Assembly: GCA_023101885.1 (NCBI GenBank)
Contig: JALPQD010000225.1
Location: 1,674,001 to 1,738,000 of the forward strand
Reading direction: 5' to 3'
From: Typhlomys cinereus
Lineage: Eukaryota > Chordata > Mammalia > Rodentia > Platacanthomyidae
DNA length: 64,000 bases
Under the pieces are notes generated by a model, which was not told where the DNA came from, searched no databases, and saw only the letters and a program-made list of their open reading frames with translations. This document shows positions 46,716 through 58,849 of this stretch, piece by piece. Position 1 is the stretch's first letter. Each line of letters starts with the position of its first letter. A program made the translations under genes and the position numbers.

Positions 46716-47035
46716 GTATTTTTTCTTGTTATGTCCAAATCTCTAACATGAAGCAATTTAAGGATGGAATAGTTTAGTTTGGGTTACCGTTTAAAGGGAT
46801 GTGGTCCATCAGAAAGAACGGGATGAGGGAAGAAGCAAAAAGCACTGTTCACATTGCATCCAGAACCAGGAAGTGGAACACAGACTAGAAGCAGGGCCAG
46901 ACTATCAAAGCTCAAGGCCTCTGTAGGTGTCTCCCTTCTTCCAGTCATGTTCCCCACTTCAGAACGGCACCAGCAGCTAGGGACCAAGCGTTAACACTCA
47001 CGAGTCTATAAAGGAACATTTCGTATTCAAACCCC
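46716..47035 (-). mobile_element. MaLR-type LTR containing the right inverted arm
   Basis: Antisense to the rodent MaLR-like LTR order: 3' end first (ttcttgttatg ... gggttaccg), then tcacattgcatccagaacc, aggaagtgg, and finally gcagctagggaccaagcg and attcaaacccctgca. 46716-46848 is the source-like arm of the inverted duplication. Confidence 0.6.
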
Positions 47036-48673
47036 TGCAGATCCCAAGAAAGCAATTTGCACTTCTGATGAGGCAGGCATGAAATGGAGTGGTTATTTGA
47101 AGGAGCAAAAGATGTCAGTGAATCAGTCGTTGGTGCTATGGAGAATAGAGTGGGAAGACAGAAGGATGTAGAATATTAAATCTTCTACCCACACTGAAAG
47201 ACGTGTGGCACTCCACAAGAAAGGACGCGGGAATGTGATCTTTATGTGGTTCAGAGCACTTGCTATGACAAGTTATTCAAACCAGTTAAGGGCATGGAGT
47301 AACATCTGGTGGGAAGCTGGGTGCTGCTCATCTGAAGGCAAGTACATCCTGCACAGAAACCCACTGACCAGCTAATGCATGGCAAATAGATGACATTCAT
47401 GTTGTGGGAGAACATTCTCTTTTTCTACTTCTATTTTCTCTTTTGTTGAATTTCACACATCCTAGAATCAGAGTACTGTCACAGTTCAGGCTGTGTCCTG
47501 GTTGAATAGCACTGGTGCTGTGAGGTCTCCATGTCATGCCAGCCCCTGAAGTATTGAAGGTAGCTCTTGAGCAAGGGCCTCTGGCTGGCAGGAAGGCAAG
47601 GCTGCAGTTTTTTCTTCTCTGGGGGCCCTGACAAGGTCTTTTGTTTTCTTCTTGCTCTGAGGCTTTCTGGGAGGGAACTCTAGGAAGTTTGCTATCCTAG
47701 GATTGTAGGACATTTTAAGGACACAGTGATTTCACTGCACCCTGTGTGGGCGGTAAAGTCTTTGCACACATCCTTCCAAGTACTTATAACTATTTTTTTT
47801 TTTTACGTTCAGTTCACACTGATTTATTCTGGCTCTCTGCCAACTCTACAATGCTATTTGAAAGGATCTGCAGTTAGATTTTCATGTAATTAAACACCAA
47901 GGAAGCTTGAATCAGTGTGCTTGATTTTTACAGTGTTATTCTACTGGCCCCATCTCTTCTACCTTTACAAGCACATAGTCTCTTGTTATCCTTCCTGGAA
48001 AGCAGAGGAAGCAGAATTCTTTGAGGTCACATCGAATCTAGCAGGAAACTCCACCAGGGACATGCTCTGTATTAAGCATGATATTCTGAGCCTATCGTAA
48101 AATATGTCAGCTTAAAATAGCTCTACCTCAGGATGTCCAAATGACATATGTAAAAGAAAAAAGGAAGTTAACCACATAGGGGAGTGGAAATGCTAAACTC
48201 AGGAGCAAGGAGCTCAATTTCCCTTCTGCCTTTCTTTGTCATTCTGCCCCTTTTCACAACTGAACCTATTTTTAGAATCTGATTCTGTAAATTGGTACCT
48301 TGCTACTGTCTTTATCCCTCTCTAAGTCATCTGTTAAAAAGCCAAGCAGCTGATTTTTATGCAGAGGAGTAGCCAACATGTTTACTGTGAATGTTTTTGT
48401 GCTTTGTGGCCAAAAAGAAAGGATGGAAAGTCAATCCTTCATACCAGGAAAATCCAATTTCTAAAATGAAGGTGCGACATCAACAGGTTCTTTCAGATTT
48501 CTCTAGTAAGGACATCTGTGCATGGGCCTGCAAGTGGAGGTGGGGTGGAGTTAAATTCCTTAGCTTCTGTAAATGAGGATATCTTGCATGTAGCTGTCAG
48601 GATCAACTGTCGTTTTCATCCTCTTTAGAACCAGGGAACAATTTCAACCCCGACATGTCTTATCCTCAGGGAG
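47036..48673. other. Unique DNA, no recognised feature
   Basis: No supported coding region. A T12 run lies at about 47790. No assignable repeat. Confidence 0.35.
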
Positions 48674-48880
48674 TGTTACAGGTTGGTCCAGTGGGGTGTC
48701 GGGCTCCTTCGTGCTGGAACAAGGAATTAGACTAAGGACACAGACAGTGACAGAAGCTGAGACATTTATTAAGAGAGAATTTTCAAAGAAGGAAAAGTTC
48801 TGGAACTGGGAAAAATGTCAGAGGCTCAATGGCCTCTGTTCCCAGTAGACTGGGACCTTTATAGGTCACTTGTTTTTTCT
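48674..48880 (-). mobile_element. ERV LTR 3' part (solo LTR candidate)
   Basis: On the minus strand: TATAAAGG (48863-48856), an AATAAA signal (48770-48765) about 90 bp on, a U5-like stretch and a CA end at 48674-48675 (ctgtaaca). The promoter, poly(A) signal and CA terminus in the right order support an LTR. The 5' border lies beyond a T-rich and CT-repeat stretch (48925-49030) and was not found. No primer-binding site follows, so probably solo. Confidence 0.5.
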
Positions 48881-50144
48881 CTTCATTCCTTTGTTCCTTC
48901 GTTACTGCCCTTCTTCTTGCCTTTCTTCCTTTCTTTCTTTTTCCTTTTTTTTTTTTTTTTGGTGTATAACCTCTGTTCCATGGACAGCCTTGCTGGTTGA
49001 CAGTGCTTTCAGTCTCTCTCTCTCTCTCTTCCACCCCATTGCTTCTTTTGGTCACTTTTGACATCACTATCCACTTTACTCTTCTGCCAATGGCTTCGTT
49101 CTGGAGCCCAGGAATTTTCTGCAGTGAGATGAAAGATGATGATCAGTCTTCCATATTTCCTTCCATGCTGATAATGGGCATAATTTCTACTGAAGAAGGA
49201 TCAAAACTCCCTCTCTTCATTCTATCAGATGGAGAGGAGCCTTTGGGTTTCCTGCAGTAGGGTCTGACTGGAATTTCTACCACAAAGAGCTTAACACTGC
49301 TATATTTTAGAAGATGTGAGAGAGATTTTATGGGATTAAAGTACAAAACCCCAGCAAGTGCAAAATGAGTAACCAATGACTCTGGTTAGGGAACAAAGAA
49401 GGAAGGCATAACCATGACTAGTCTAGAACCATCTTGGAAGTGAGATACCTTGGACAAACAAAAAACTGAACATACCCATACTGATGGCTATATCCTGAAA
49501 ATGTGACAGAATTCAAAGGAATCCAATGTACAGTAAAAGGAAAACTGTGTGAGGTTGGGATCACTAAATCCCAACAATGACAAAAGAGAATAACAAACAC
49601 CCAAACATGAAACTATAATCACTGGTAGAGTTATATCTTTGTATTGATGAAGTTGACACTCTTTTTCTTATTTGTAGAGGATTTTTAAGACTTTCATCAT
49701 TTAGCAGTGTGTGGGCATAAGCACCTTTGTGTTTAATGCTTGAAGTTTAATGAAGACATAGAAAGTCAAGGTATTTCAGCAAGACACTTGCATAGAGAAA
49801 GCAGGACCCCAAAGCTGTCTTCCAGGAAGCGTTTCTGTTTTGTGTTATCATAAGATTCTGTGGCTTTGTGATAGACAGAGCCACAGACAAAGAAAAGTTC
49901 AAACTTTTATGGCCCTTGTTATTTTGTTCACAGTTCAGTCTCTTACATAGAATGCTTATATACTCCCCAAGTTGTAATAAGGTTTACACACATGCATTAA
50001 CTATGTCATAGGGTCTTTTCTTTGTTCTGAAAGGGTCCCCGCCACAGCAGTATTAGGCTAGGATTTAATTTTTTAGTTCTTAGTCTTGATGAAATAGTTC
50101 ACTATCCATTATGAGATAGTATCAACGAATATCAGAAGATAGTT
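48881..50144. other. Pyrimidine-rich simple tracts then unique DNA
   Basis: A CTTT/T-run tract lies at about 48920-48960 and (CT)n at 49015-49030; the rest is unassigned. The upstream part of the LTR may lie here. Confidence 0.35.
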
Positions 50145-50860
50145 ATATCACTGACAAAGAAGCATGAGCAAAATATTTCAGCTCATTTATTTTTAGTTTG
50201 AAATCAACAAGTTTTGGAAGATGCAGCACTGATTTTACAAGGTTAAAAATACAAAGGCTGTCCTTAAATGGACATGGTGTAAAACTGCCCTTTAAATCTT
50301 CATGCTTATGCCACAGGTTAGTGTTTCTCTCAGTCTTAGAGACACTGCTGTTGGCAGGAGGTAGTGTTAAAGGAGAGACTTCAAACTGGTCAGAGTACTG
50401 AGAATAAATAACTGCGTGCTCAGTTTTCAATGGGATGTCTAGATCACCCCTCCAAAGCTCAGGGAACTTTCCAGATGATGGGATAGAAAGAGTATAAGAG
50501 TTGGAGGATAAGAAGGGGTGTTGTAATGGTTGTCTTGAAGACATAGCATGGTACTTGCACTCATGAACTTACAGAAGCTGTGTTTAATGGTGTGAGACCT
50601 GCATAAAATGGGGCCTGTCAGCTTCCATCATGGATTGGTGAGGGCCCATGGTGGCCCACCCCTCTCTGAAGAGCTAGTTGAAATTAATGGATGCTGGGGG
50701 AAGATGAGTCATTTTCTTCATTAGGGCAATAGGGTAGCCATGGTAAATTGCCCATGCTCCAGGAAATAACCCTCACCCACTCTCATGCAATCAACTCTGA
50801 TTGAAGTCAGTGGGTCAAAAATGAAACTCAACAACAAAGCAAAGCAAAACAAAACTCTTT
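50145..50860 (+). mobile_element. Old L1 3' UTR fragment
   Basis: The minus strand reads the antisense of rodent L1 3' UTR: atgactcatcttcccccagc, gagaggggtgggcc, catgctatgtcttcaag, gttccctgagctttgg, ggacagcc. The 133-codon frame on the minus strand (50143-50544) is a chance opening in this repeat. Confidence 0.6.
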
Positions 50861-51373
50861 AGAAAATGTTTTTCTTTTTATCCTTAAATATTTTTACCAA
50901 AATACGTTTTATAACAATTGTTTTCCATGTTTCTTTTTCAAAACAATAAATTTAAGACACCTGTTTAAAACTTTAAAACCTCCAAGACAAATTTAGGATC
51001 ATCAGAACTCTGCTTCCTCCAATATGGTCACATTGATAATTTTCTTCTTCTGTACCTCACATTTATCATCTTTTTGATTGGCATATTTAGATTGGTAGCC
51101 AACTTAGCCTTCAAAGCATGCCAGAACCAGCACATTTGGCCTTAAATTTTTGGTTATGCTATGAACTAAAATGATACATGCTAACGTTACAGTGTTGATT
51201 TATGTAATCGTTTATAAAAGTTTTTCCATATACAAAATATAAAAACTTAAGCACATGCAAATAGTACGTATTTATGTAGAGACATGTGTAACAACAGATT
51301 TAAAAAATTGTGGCTTTGTATTTTGTCGAACTTGCAATTTTATACAAAAACTGTAACTTTAATTTTAAACTAT
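50861..51373. other. Unique AT-rich DNA
   Basis: Nothing recognised. Confidence 0.35.
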
Positions 51374-51412
51374 TATTTATCATATTATTTTTAAAAATTG
51401 TATTTATTTTGT

Positions 51413-51456
<44 letters not shown>

Positions 51457-51700
51457 CAGAGGGCACCCTGTGTCCCTGTGGAGGATCAAGGGTGACTTTA
51501 GGAATCATCCTGCATTGCTTTTACCTCCTTGCTTTGCTTTGGAATTTCCCAGACTCAGTCTACCAGGACTGGAAGTATGGGCTGCCACTGTTTCTACTTG
51601 GTCTTTTTATGTGCGACCTGGGATCAGAACTCAGGACCTTTTGTTTGAGAAACAGAGTCTTAACTCCTGAGCCATTTCCCCAGCCCCTATTTATCATATT
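51374..51700 (-). mobile_element. ID-headed SINE, older subfamily, with 13-bp TSD
   Basis: The body is 51387-51687. The perfect duplication tatttatcatatt is at 51374-51386 and 51688-51700. The tail has an AT-rich part and a long (GT)n (51411-51455). The body has the diagnostic words of the older subfamily (ggaggatcaagggtgact, ggaatcatcctgcattg) shared with 17.3 kb, and the head ends catttccccagcccc. Confidence 0.83.
51411..51455 (+). repeat. (GT)n microsatellite in SINE tail
   Basis: About 22 GT units with one interruption near the 5' end. Part of the SINE at 51387-51687. Confidence 0.95.
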
Positions 51701-51829
51701 TTAAGTTAGACTACTGATCTGATCAATGTCTCTATAATATTAAGCAATCTTTTATTCAAAATCTGTATTTTCAAAGTTATGACTCTTTTTTAATAAAAAA
51801 TCTATTTTCATTCTCTTTATGTCTTATAT

Positions 51830-52290
51830 ATGGATTTAAGTAAGGGTTCTTTTTTGGGGAGGTCTGAGAGGAGGGGAAACTCTCCAGTCTTTATTCCTCT
51901 TTAAAATTACCATGTTCCAGCATAGTGACCCCTGAATCTGTCCTGAGTCTGAGAAATATGAAAAAGGAGGAAAGGGAAAGAAACACACAAGACAGAAATA
52001 GAGAGAAAAGTAGGGCTGAAACAGATGGGAAAATCCACCATCCTCCAGAAAGGAGAACATGAGAACCTGCTACCCAGTCACATCAGGTTTTATTTTTACA
52101 CAGAGGACAATCAGGGGACTGGACTCCATCAAGAATCATGACATAGAACTTCTGAATGGTTAGGACATCTCTCCTAATTTCTAGTGCCTGTTTAGAGGGG
52201 TAGCCAGAGTCAGAGAATTCCTGATATCTAGCATGGATCAGAGAGAGATAGTCAACACATGAGACATTTCTAGGTTTTACATTATACCCT
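51830..52290 (-). mobile_element. Possible LTR-type repeat
   Basis: The minus strand has an AATAAAG signal in an LTR-like context (gaggaataaagactgg, about 51885-51900), followed by C/T-rich sequence. No borders or TSD identified; may be another dispersed repeat. Confidence 0.25.
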
Positions 52291-52384
52291 TATTTCTTGA
52301 GTCGCTTCAGGAAACGCCAGTGGTTTGATACCAGTGGGTGTCTGCACTCGATTCATGATTTTTAATTTTTCAAACTTCCATGAT

Positions 52385-53119
52385 TTTTGTTTTTTAAATT
52401 AAGGAATGAGATTTCCTTTTCTAGTAGGTACTACTTTTTACTAGCTGGCTCTCTACACATGACTATGGTGAATTTAAAATATTTTCATGCCTCAATCCCA
52501 GTTCTATTCTCCTCCTTTTCCCATTATAATTCTTCTTCCCTGCCACACTCCCTCTATTTTCAAGTCTTTGATTTGTGTGTCCCACTGGGTTTCATCTGAT
52601 TTGCCTTTGTTGTCACGTGCCTGAGTAGCTGGCAGAACATGAATCTTATATCAGTGGGTACAGCATTGAGGAGATCATTTTGCATTTCCTGCATTTCCAG
52701 TCACTATTAGCCTCAGCATTTTCTTAAGGAGGTGTGGAGTCTCTTCAGAGCTTTCCCGTTCTAGGATGAAATATTGATAGGACAAGTCCCATGCAGGTCT
52801 TGCATGACTATCGATAATTAGTGAATTCACAAATACAGCAGCTCTGTCATATCCAGAAGATAGTGTCTGACCACACACCTGCCCACTTCAGGCACTTACA
52901 ATCTTACTGTTCCCTCTTCCACAATGTTCCCTGAGCTTTGGGGGAATGAGAATAGGGGTGATTTATATGTCCTGTTCAAGGCTGAGCTGTCCATAGACAA
53001 CTTTTCCGCACTTTTGCCAGTTGTGATTTTCGTATTTAAAAACCTCCCATTGCAGAAGGAAATTGAGTGCTCCTCTAATCTATGAGCATAATAACGAGTG
53101 CTTAAAAGGCCGTTTAGTG
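52385..53119 (-). mobile_element. Old L1 3' UTR fragment (host of a nested L1)
   Basis: Same ordered antisense 3' UTR blocks as 25265-26050 (tgtcccactgggtttcatc, atcagtgggtacagc, catgcaggtcttgc, aatctatgagcataat). Its end, 53104-53119, is the 5' copy of the duplication made by the next L1. Confidence 0.6.
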
Positions 53120-56100
53120 CACCAAGGAAACAAATGGCCCAATTAAAAAATGGGCTTTGGAACTTAAAAGAAACTTTATCAAGGATGAAATTAAAATGTC
53201 TAACAAATATCTTAAAAAATGCTCCACTTCCTTAGCCATCAGGGAAATGCAAATCAAAACCTCCCTGAGATATCATCTCACCTCAGTCAGGATGGCAAAA
53301 ATCCACAATACAAATAACACCAAATGCTGAAGAGGATGTGGAGAGAGGGGAACTCTCCTACATTGCTGGTGGGAATGCAGGTTCATAAGCCACTCTGACG
53401 AGCCGTCTGGAGATTCTTAAAGAAATTAAAGATTGAAATGCCATATGACCCTGTTATACCACTTTTGGGAATAATCCCCATACCACAAAAATTCACCTTG
53501 ATAACACAAGCATGACCATGTTCATAGCAGCACTGTTTACAATAGCAAAGTCATGGAATCAGCCCAAATGTCCAACAGTTGACTGAGTGGATAAAGAAAC
53601 TGTGGTACATTTATAGAATGGAATACTACTCAGCCATCAAAAATGATGAATTAATGCAATTTGCCAGGAAATGGATGGAACTAGAAACAATTATATTGAG
53701 CGAAGTATCCCAGACCCAGAAAATTAAGTGCTGTATGTACTCCATAATAGGTGGCTCCTAGTACCAAACCCATTTAGAGACACTCAAAGATAAATCTCTG
53801 TAATACCTACAGTAATTGCAAAGATTATAAACAGGAGAGAAGGGGAAGGAGGTCCCCGCCAGAAACAAGGAGAGAGGGGATCATGCTATAGCAGAGATAA
53901 TAGGCCACCATCAAGGACTGCAGACAAGAAATGAGACATCTGGTTAAGCTCACAGACGGTCCTTCCTGGTCACTTGCAACTGATGGGGTATGATCTTATC
54001 AGAAAGGGAAGGCATACAGTCTGGCAGATAGAAGGCAACCATTTTGCAATGGGAGACTGACCCACCCCTCACCACAGTCTCCTACTCTTATTCCATCTAC
54101 CTTTGAATCTATCCTTATAATGAGACTCTATTTTAACAGCTTTTTATCTCTGGCCAGGGGGTGACATCCAATACCCATCAGGATGGAGCCAAGGGTATTG
54201 CAGGAGCAGCAAAATTGAAAAAAAATCAACAAACCATAATTCAGAACATAATTCAGACTCTATATCAACCACCTGGAATCAGGCCTGCCTAATCTCTCCC
54301 TATCCTGATGCTCAGGGAAATTTACGGAAGAGGGGCTGGTAAGATTGTAAGAGCACAACAAAGAACTTAGAAAATTAAACTCCAAGGAAAACACTGGCCC
54401 AATTAAAAAATGGGCCCTGGAACTTCAAAGAAACTTTAACAGGGATGAAATTAAAATGTCTAACAATTATCTTAAAAAATGCTCCACTTCCTTCGCCATC
54501 AGGGAAATGCAAATCAAAACTTCCCTGAGATATCATCTCACCCGGTCAGGATGGCAAAAATCCACAATACAAACAACGACAAATGCTGGAGAGGATGTGG
54601 AGAGAGGGGAACTCTCCTACATTGTTGGTGGGAATGCAGGCTCATACAGCCACTCTGGCGAGCCGTCTGGAGATTCTTAAAGAAGTTAAAGATTGAAATG
54701 CCATATGACCCTGCTATCCCACTTTTGGGAATAACCCCCCATGCAGCAGAGGTTCGCCTTGATAGCACAAGCTCGACCATGTTCATAGCAGCACTGTTTA
54801 CAATAGCAAAGTCATGGAATCAACCTAAATGTCCAACAGTTGACGAGTGGATAAGGAAACTGTGGTACATCTATACAATGGAGTACTACTCAGCCATCAA
54901 AAATGATGAATTACTGGAATTTGCTGGGAAATGGATGTCATTAGAAAGAATTATATTAAGTGAAGTATCCCAAACCCAGAAAATTAAGCGCCGTATGTAC
55001 TCCCTAATAGGTGGCTCCTAGTACCAAACTCACCCAGCCCACATTGAGACACTCAAAAGTAAACCTATGTAACACAGTAATTGCAAGGATTATGAACAAG
55101 AGAGATGGGTTAGGAGGGCCACACCAGAAACAAGGAGAGAGGAGACCATGTTACAGCAGAGAAAATAGGCCTCCATCAAGGTCTGTAAGTAAGTAATGAG
55201 AAACCTGGTTAAGTTCACAGACGTTCTTTCCTGATCTCACCAGAAGGGGAGGGCATATAGTCTAGCAGATAAAAAGTAATCATTTTGCAAATGGGTGATG
55301 GACCCCTCCCTCAGTGAGGTTTCCTACTCTTATTACATCTACCCTTGAATGTGCTATTACAACAAGACTCCTAGTTTAACAGCTTTTTGTCTCTGGCCAG
55401 GGGGTGACATACAGTGCCCAGCAGAATGGAGTGAAGGGAATTGCAGGAGCAGCAAAACTGCAAAAGAAAATCAACAAACCACAATCCAGAACTTCAGAGA
55501 CTCTATATCAATCACATAGAACTAGGCCAGCCTAATCTCTCCCCATCCTGGAGCTCAGGGACATTTGTGGAAGAGGGGGCGGTAAGATTGTAAGAGCAAA
55601 AGGATGGGAGGAGCAACGATTTGCAAGATTCTCAACAATAGTTGGGGCCAAAGCAATCATAATGGGACTTTGCATGCCCTGCGCAATGTCCAGTGCACTG
55701 TTGCCCTCATAAAGTCTAGCATCTGTTAAGGGCACCGAGACCCCTGGAGGCAAGGGATTGACAGCCATAGTAGTGATCTTATGCTTAAGGGGAACAAGAG
55801 AAAGGGCTTATGGAAATGCCACTGGGTCCTTATATGTCATCGGAGAGGAGGACCCAGTGGAGAGTTAGGCGTACACAATAAAGGACTCTCTGGGAATTGG
55901 GGGGGAGGCACTGGGGGAAGGGGAGGGGGAGGAGGGGGGAGGGAGGGAACTGGTAAAAAATTTTAAAATGTATAATTAAATTTAAAAAAAAAAGATTGTA
56001 AGAGCACAAGGATGGGAGGAGTCATGATATGCAAGATACTCCACATAAGTTAGGGCCAAAGCAATCATAATAGGACTTACATGATCTGCGCAATGACCAA

Positions 56101-56472
56101 CATATCATTGACCCCTCAAAGTCTAGCATGGGCTACAGGCACTAGGATCCTTAGAAGCAAGGGATTAACAGTCACAATAGTGTTCCTATACTTAAGGGGA
56201 ACACAAGAAAGAGTTCTAGGAAATGCCACTGAGTCCTTACACCTCATCAGAGAGGAGGACCCAGAGGAAAGTTTGATATATACATTAAAGAATGCTTCAG
56301 AGATAGGAGGAGAGGGCACTGGGAGAAAGGGAGGGAGGGGGGAAAGGAAGAAGAAAAGGGGGGAGGGAGCAGGGAGGTCCAGGGAGGGGTGGAGGGAGGG
56401 AGGGGACAGGAGTACCTATTACGTTTGTATGAGCAGAAAAATAAAAAAATGCCAAAAAAAGGCCATTTAGTG
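53104..56472 (+). mobile_element. Older 5'-truncated L1, split by a younger L1
   Basis: The L1 spans 53120-56456, excluding the 54359-55992 insert. It begins in the C-terminal part of ORF2 (equivalent of [11 protein letters not shown]) with several stops, and ends in a G/A-rich 3' UTR and A-rich tail near 56440-56456. Flanking 16-mers (53104-53119, 56457-56472) differ at one position (aaaaggcc[g/a]tttagtg), giving the insertion site. Clearly older than its nested guest. Confidence 0.85.
54341..56009 (+). mobile_element. Young 5'-truncated L1 nested in an older L1
   Basis: The L1 body is 54359-55992 (about 1.63 kb), with a perfect 17-18-bp duplication (agattgtaagagcacaa) at 54341-54358 and ending at 56009. 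It corresponds to 2721-4372 of the full-length L1 and is close to identical in inverted orientation. It carries the end of ORF2, with a one-base deletion (CCCGG for CCCCGG near 54541) that shifts the frame, then the intact end of ORF2 (54590-55021), the full 3' UTR with G-rich tract (about 55899-55951) and a short poly(A). Confidence 0.93.
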
Positions 56473-57312
56473 TAGAGTCTTTAAAAGTAAATCTTAATAG
56501 CTTCTCAAAGACATGACTCTTAGCACCAACACAGTTGAAAATGCAAAGCCTAATTTAAACACTGATAAGGTTCTAAGCAGACAATCCACATTCACAACAT
56601 GCAAGTCAGGTTCTGTAAATCAAACCAAATACACGATGGAGGAGACCAGTCCCAGGTGGAAGTAAACTTCTTAATGGTAAGTCTAAGTATGTGACAGCAA
56701 GCTGCCATCTAAGCACCTATCTTAGAGCAAAGAAACACTCAACACTCAAGCAAGAACTGTTCAGCAGTGGAGGAGATGCAGTGCAGACAGCCACAGCAAG
56801 CTGAAGGGCACAGTGCCAGCAATGGCAAAAAGCACAGCCTGAAAGAGCACATTTTAGATTATCCCTCATCCCAGGGTTCAGGGAACCCTGCAAAGAGGGG
56901 CAGTGAGAATGTAAGTGCCTGAGAGCAGAGAGAAGTGCTCCCCAGGCAGATGCCTCTGTTCATATCCCAACTGCTACACTTCTACTAGACCTTCACAACA
57001 GCTGACCTACCAAAATATCACCCCAGAAAAGCAAGGCTCTCAGGAGTGACTGTGCCACCTTGAGAGACTATGTGGGACTTGTGCAAGTCATGAAAGGGGA
57101 GCTTATTCACTGGTGGGCTGATCATGCCCCAGACATGCCCGTGAAGGCACCCTAGATTAGGCCCAAAGGATCTCACAAGGGGGGCGGTGGAAGAGTGGAA
57201 GAGAGACAGGGTAGGAAGAAGATGAGTGTGGTGGGATGGGAGTGGGCAAAATATAAATGTGTTATGCACATATATTAAAACTTCAAAAAGGAATAAAAAA
57301 TAATAAAATGGC
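56473..57312 (+). mobile_element. Old L1 3' UTR and terminus
   Basis: From about 56640: the 3' UTR order is recognisable (tccctcatcccagggttcag, gcaaagaggggcagtgagaa, gtaagtgcctgag), then a G/A-rich block, and a terminus aaaaaggaataaaaaataat near 57290-57312. Orientation is the same as the nested copies. The first 170 bp may belong to the older minus-strand fragment interrupted by L1 insertion. Confidence 0.5.
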
Positions 57313-57345
57313 CAATTTCCCCTTTAGTTTGAAATTGGAAAAAAA

Positions 57346-58199
57346 CAAAAGACTTTTTTTTTTATTATTTCTGCTCATACAAACTTAACAGGTACACCGG
57401 TCCCTTCCCTCCCTCTACCTACCCCTGAACCTCCTGCTCCCCCCTCCCTCCCCATCCCCCAGTCTTCCGCCCCCCAATCCCCGAAGCATCCTTTACTGTG
57501 CATGCCAAACTCTCCTCTGGGTCCTCCTCTCCGATGAGGTGCAAGGACCCAGGGGCATTTCCCAGAACCCTTTCCTGTGTTCCCTTAAGCTTAGGAACAC
57601 TACTGTGACTGTCAGTCCCTAGCCTCCAAGGATCCTAGTGTCTTGAATCCATGCTAGACTTTGTGGGGTCAATAATGTGTTGGACATAGTGCAGGTCATG
57701 CAAAGTCCTATTATGATTGCTTCGGCCCTAACTTGTGTGGAATATCTTGCATATCATTACTCCTCCCATCCTTGTGCTCTTACAATTTTACCGCCCCCTC
57801 TTCCGCAAATTTCCCTGAGCTTCAGGATGGAAAGAAATTAGGCTGGCCCAGTTCCAGGTGGTTGATATAGAGTCTCTGATGTTCTGAATTATGGTTTGTT
57901 GATTTTTTTTTCAGTTTTGCTGCTCCTGCAATGCCCTTGGCTCCATCCTGATGGGTATTGGATGTCATCCCCTGGCCAGAGATAAAAACCCGTTAAATTA
58001 GTCTTGTTATAAGAGTATATTCAAAGGTAGATGGAATAAAAGTAGGAGACTGTGGTGAGAGAGGGGTCAATCACCCATTTGCAAAATGGTTACTTTCTAT
58101 CTGCCAGACTATATGCCCTCCCCTTCTGGTGAGATCATACCCCATTAGTTGCAAGTGATCAGGAAGGAAAGTCTGTGAACTTACCCAGATGCAAAAGAC
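57346..58199 (-). mobile_element. 5'-truncated L1, 3' UTR only, with short TSD
   Basis: The body is 57354-58191. The given strand starts with a T-run (poly(A) complement), then the antisense of the 3' UTR (cagtcttccgccccccaatcc, ctcctctccgatgagg, gatgctagacttt-like block). An 8-bp duplication caaaagac is at 57346-57353 and 58192-58199. Subfamily resembles the older nested L1 (tail block ctgctcatacaaactt). Confidence 0.75.
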
Positions 58200-58423
58200 C
58201 TTTTCTTTTCCTTTATTTTGAGAGAGGAAAGCACAGAGATACTTTTCATACTTTAATGCTACAATTGCAACTTAAAAATTATCCTAAAATTGTAAAACAT
58301 AATTAGCTTTCTTTTTGTAAGACTTATAATGCCCTTTCCCCATTGCACATGGAGTGAAAGTTTCCCGATTCTGAATATACTGCTTGTTGTCCAGTATCTC
58401 CTGTAATTTCCATCATATACAGG

Positions 58424-58466
<43 letters not shown>

Positions 58467-58849
58467 GAATCTTATTTAAAATGAATCCAAGCCTTAATAA
58501 TAGTCTCACATTTATCAGGTATATTAACAATATTCCTGGAAAAGAATTCCAAAGTAGTTAAAATTAATCTAACAAAAAGTTTTAAATGTACCTTACCTAG
58601 AGGCATTTTGATTGACATAAAAGCATTTTATGCCCTTTTTTTTGTTACCTTGACTAGTAAAAATGAAATAATATTTAACTTCCTTTCAGAATCTGTTTTG
58701 AAGAAAATTTTCATAGTACATGTGGCTAGGTAAAGTTTTATAGCTTAATGAAACATTTATTTTATCACTCTAATAAATGCTATTTGATATAAAAAGTTGA
58801 ATTGAAAGTATTTAAATGTCTTATGAAATTTATTCACTAGGCCTGCTGT
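58200..58849. repeat. AT-rich unique DNA with (AT)n at 58428-58463
   Basis: (AT)n of about 18 units; the surrounding sequence is AT-rich with no gene. Confidence 0.7.

Noticed and set aside
50143..50544. 133-codon frame on the minus strand that looked like a host exon
   Set aside because: The nucleotide sequence follows rodent L1 3' UTR wording (antisense), continuous with L1 3' UTR text up to about 50860, so the frame is a chance opening in a repeat.
54479..55021. 180-codon frame that could be called a gene
   Set aside because: It is the C-terminal part of L1 ORF2 in a 5'-truncated, frameshifted copy.
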